NCBI GenBank assembly: GCA_002378845.1
Contig: DFRY01000060.1
Coordinates: 15,174-21,095 of the forward strand
Reading direction: 5' to 3'
Source: Ruminococcaceae bacterium UBA3451
Lineage (GTDB): Bacteria > Bacillota > Clostridia > Oscillospirales > Acutalibacteraceae
DNA: 5,922 nucleotides
The notes under the pieces are model-generated. The model was not told the DNA's origin. It did no database searches and saw only the letters and a program-made list of their open reading frames with translations. The translations under genes were made by a program, and so were the position numbers. Positions 4,252-5,922 of the stretch are shown here, piece by piece. Numbering within the stretch: the first letter of the stretch is position 1; every line of letters starts with the position of its first letter.

Positions 4252-4801
4252 AAGGGTTTTATGCATGTTTTTAGTGGTGTTTTTGTTGGTGGTTTCCTAT
4301 TGTTCCGTTTTCGCGTTTGCTACGGTGATTACGCCGGATCAGGTGGATCAGATTTTGAAAAATCAGGCGTCAAGCAAAGCGCAGACTTCGTCGTCCCCGG
4401 CAGTCAGTTCGAAACCGTCGGTTTCGAGCAGAACGTATTCTTCTTCTGCAGAGTCCGGCGCGGTATCTTCCGGCGACTCAAGCGGGGATTCCAGCATGGT
4501 TTCAAGCGAAGTTTCCAGTGAGGCCTCCAGTGAAATTGTTCTTCCCAGTGTCGGCAGTATTGCCGAAAACGATCCGCTAAGTTCCGTAATTGTGGATCAG
4601 GCCGCAAACCAGAAAATGAACTGGATCGGTATCGGCTCCTGGGCGCTGATTGCATTGGGCGTTGTGGTTGTTTTGGCTGTTGTTTTCAGCAACCGCCGTC
4701 CGCCGAGAGGCGGTTCCGGGCGCAGGCGTTACCATCGCCCGGTGAAATCGAAGAAGAAACGCTTGCTGAACGACAAATATTACCGGAACATGAAATATTA
4801 A
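4232..4801 (+). CDS. Ser-rich type I membrane protein with basic tail, 189 residues, unknown function
   Basis: I recognise no family. From GTG 4232 the protein has a signal peptide (basic MPMKQHKR, hydrophobic core about 9-28, possible cleavage near FAFA-T at 30/31). A short conserved-looking segment ITPDQVDQILKNQ (33-45) follows, then a low-complexity Ser/Glu/Gly region (46-101) with SSE-type repeats. Next come residues 102-130 with a mixed composition, one membrane span WIGIGSWALIALGVVVV (131-147, to about 152), and a strongly basic tail (154-189) rich in Arg, Lys and Tyr. The layout predicts an extracytoplasmic linker and a cytosolic tail that could bind lipid head groups, nucleic acid or a partner; this is inference. 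It overlaps the 83-residue gene, appears to have its own vegetative-type promoter, and ends at a strong terminator. ATG 4238 is an alternative start. Confidence 0.82.
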   Translation: MPMKQHKRVLCMFLVVFLLVVSYCSVFAFATVITPDQVDQILKNQASSKAQTSSSPAVSSKPSVSSRTYSSSAESGAVSSGDSSGDSSMVSSEVSSEASSEIVLPSVGSIAENDPLSSVIVDQAANQKMNWIGIGSWALIALGVVVVLAVVFSNRRPPRGGSGRRRYHRPVKSKKKRLLNDKYYRNMKY

Positions 4802-4808
4802 ATCACAC

Positions 4809-4838
4809 AAAAGGCGCAGCGTTGGCTGCGCCTTTTTT
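4809..4838 (+). terminator. Strong intrinsic terminator closing the gpr/spoIIP side cluster
   Basis: AAAAGGCGCAGC (4809-4820) and GCTGCGCCTTTT (4825-4836) form a perfect 12-bp stem with loop GTTG, followed by a run of six T (4833-4838). It lies 8 bases after the stop of the Ser-rich protein gene. It separates this transcript from lepA. The A-run on its left makes it potentially active in both directions. Confidence 0.95.
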
Positions 4839-4919
4839 CTGCCGATGTTTCGGTTTGGCCGTATTTGTTTGGATTTTGTATCTTCCAGGTACAGTCGGTG
4901 GATTTGGCTGAATTATTCA

Positions 4920-4949
4920 TTGTTCAATTTGCAGTATGTATGGTATAAT
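4920..4949 (+). promoter_or_regulatory. Sigma-A promoter of lepA (extended -10)
   Basis: TTGTTC (4920-4925) and a perfect TATAAT (4944-4949) are separated by 18 bases, with TG one base upstream of the -10. The predicted transcript start near 4956 leaves a leader of about 44 bases. The promoter lies after the 4809-4838 terminator, so lepA is transcribed independently of the sporulation genes. Confidence 0.75.
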
Positions 4950-4988
4950 ATATTATTACCACGAGAAAGATTTTGAAAATTGAGGATT

Positions 4989-4996
4989 AGGTGATC
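4989..4996 (+). promoter_or_regulatory. Ribosome binding site of lepA
   Basis: AGGTGATC matches the 3' half of the ideal site AAGGAGGTGATC exactly and sits close to TTG 5000. In-frame GTG 4991 lies within this site. GAGGA at 4982-4986 could serve that GTG, but the protein start MAISRDKIRNFSIIAHIDHG expected for LepA comes from TTG 5000. Confidence 0.6.
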
Positions 4997-4999
4997 AGT

Positions 5000-5922
5000 T
5001 TGGCAATATCACGCGATAAAATACGCAATTTCAGTATCATTGCGCATATAGATCACGGCAAAAGCACGCTTGCGGACCGAATTCTGGAGCAGACCAAGGC
5101 CGTCGCTCTGCGCGATATGGAAAACCAGCTGCTTGACAATATGGATTTGGAACGCGAACGCGGCATTACCATTAAAGCGCATGCCGTAACGCTTGTTTAC
5201 CACGCAAAGGATGAACAGGATTACATTTTTAATCTGATTGACACCCCCGGCCACGTTGACTTTAACTACGAGGTGTCACGTTCCCTCGCCGCGTGCGAAG
5301 GCGCGGTGCTGGTGGTGGACGCATCGCAGGGCATTGAGGCGCAAACTCTTGCCAATACGTACCTTGCCGTTGACGCGGGGCTGGAGATAGTGCCGGTAAT
5401 CAATAAAATCGACCTGCCCAGTGCACAGCCGGAAAAGGTTCGAGCCGAAATTGAGGATGTTATAGGAATTCCCGCGGACGACGCGCCGCTGATTTCCGCG
5501 AAACTGGGCACCAATATTGACCAGGTGATGGAGCAGGTGGTCAAATGCGTTCCGCCGCCGGAAGGCGACGAAAACGCACCGCTGAAAGCGCTGATTTTTG
5601 ACTCGTATTACGACGCATACAAAGGCGTTATTATACATGTCCGTTTAAAGGACGGGCAGGTACACCCGGGCGATACCATCCGCATGATGGCGACCGGCGC
5701 GGAGTTCACGGTGGTAGAGTGCGGGTATGGCCGTGCTACGTGCCTGGAGCCCAGCGACGGACTTAGCGCGGGGGAAGTAGGTTACATTGCCGCTTCCATC
5801 AAAGCGATGAAGGAAGCGCGCGTGGGCGATACGGTAACGCTTTCCGAGAACCCGGCAAAGCGGCCCCTTCCGGGCTACCGTGCGGTGCAGTCCATGGTGT
5901 TCTGCGGAATTTACCCTGCCGA
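5000..5922 (+). CDS. lepA: Elongation factor 4 (LepA), GTPase, 3' end outside window
   Basis: LepA is a ribosome-associated translational GTPase, implicated in back-translocation and in 30S assembly. About 307 codons are visible of the usual 600. The start is TTG 5000. All G motifs are present: AHIDHGKST (15-23, P-loop), ERERGITIK (51-59, switch I), DTPGHVDF (81-88, with the catalytic His 85), NKID (135-138) and SAKLG (166-170). Domain II begins at about residue 189 (PLKALIFDSYYDAYKGV), which is typical of LepA rather than EF-G or BipA. The last visible part (PGYRAVQSMVFCGIYP) leads into the LepA-specific region. The gene has its own promoter and lies downstream of a terminator. Its place after spoIIP and a small membrane protein gene matches the Bacillus order. 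Confidence 0.98.
   Translation, partial: MAISRDKIRNFSIIAHIDHGKSTLADRILEQTKAVALRDMENQLLDNMDLERERGITIKAHAVTLVYHAKDEQDYIFNLIDTPGHVDFNYEVSRSLAACEGAVLVVDASQGIEAQTLANTYLAVDAGLEIVPVINKIDLPSAQPEKVRAEIEDVIGIPADDAPLISAKLGTNIDQVMEQVVKCVPPPEGDENAPLKALIFDSYYDAYKGVIIHVRLKDGQVHPGDTIRMMATGAEFTVVECGYGRATCLEPSDGLSAGEVGYIAASIKAMKEARVGDTVTLSENPAKRPLPGYRAVQSMVFCGIYPA

Noticed and set aside
5009..5638. Minus-strand open frames across lepA
   Set aside because: The plus strand carries all five GTPase motifs of LepA. The reverse frames are shadows.
1..5922. CRISPR arrays, insertion sequences, tRNA or rRNA genes, riboswitches
   Set aside because: No regularly spaced repeats, transposase-like proteins, cloverleaf-like segments or recognisable riboswitch cores were seen on either strand.

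Overview
The window reads as chromosomal DNA from an endospore-forming member of the Clostridia. Its GC-rich codons and its gene family variants make the Oscillospiraceae/Ruminococcaceae side plausible, but that placement is inference. The evidence for sporulation is a SpoVAE channel protein, the germination protease GPR and the cell-wall hydrolase SpoIIP. They sit beside the housekeeping genes rpsT (ribosomal protein S20) and lepA (elongation factor 4). The order rpsT(-), gpr(+), spoIIP(+), small membrane protein(+), lepA(+) matches the arrangement known from Bacillus subtilis, where yqxA occupies the small-protein slot. The right two-thirds of the window is therefore an old conserved neighbourhood.

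Left part (1-1507). A HAD-superfamily phosphatase (minus strand, 3' end outside the window) diverges from spoVAE (plus). Next comes a 50-residue single-span membrane protein on the minus strand, convergent with spoVAE, with its own sigma-A-type promoter and an intrinsic terminator. The roughly 300 bases between this small gene and rpsT hold no gene. They carry the small gene's promoter, a hairpin with a U-tract that probably ends rpsT, and a perfect 12-bp inverted repeat that begins inside the rpsT stop codon.

Centre (1508-3977). rpsT and gpr are divergent, with a clear extended -10 promoter for rpsT between them. gpr encodes the protease that degrades small acid-soluble spore proteins at germination. 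spoIIP follows after 175 bases and encodes a membrane-anchored amidase/endopeptidase needed for septal peptidoglycan remodelling and engulfment.

Right part (4000-5922). Two unrecognised membrane-protein genes follow spoIIP and overlap each other by 20 bases. The first is an 83-residue protein in the yqxA position. The second is a 189-residue protein with a signal peptide, a Ser-rich linker, one membrane span and a very basic tail. The second appears to have its own promoter inside the first gene and is closed by a strong terminator. lepA then begins with its own promoter and runs off the right edge, with the GTPase domain complete in view.

Nothing mobile, no CRISPR array and no tRNA or rRNA gene was seen. 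The least explained items are the three small or low-complexity membrane proteins (50, 83 and 189 residues), the spoVAE that stands apart from spoVAC/spoVAD, and the structured rpsT 3' region.
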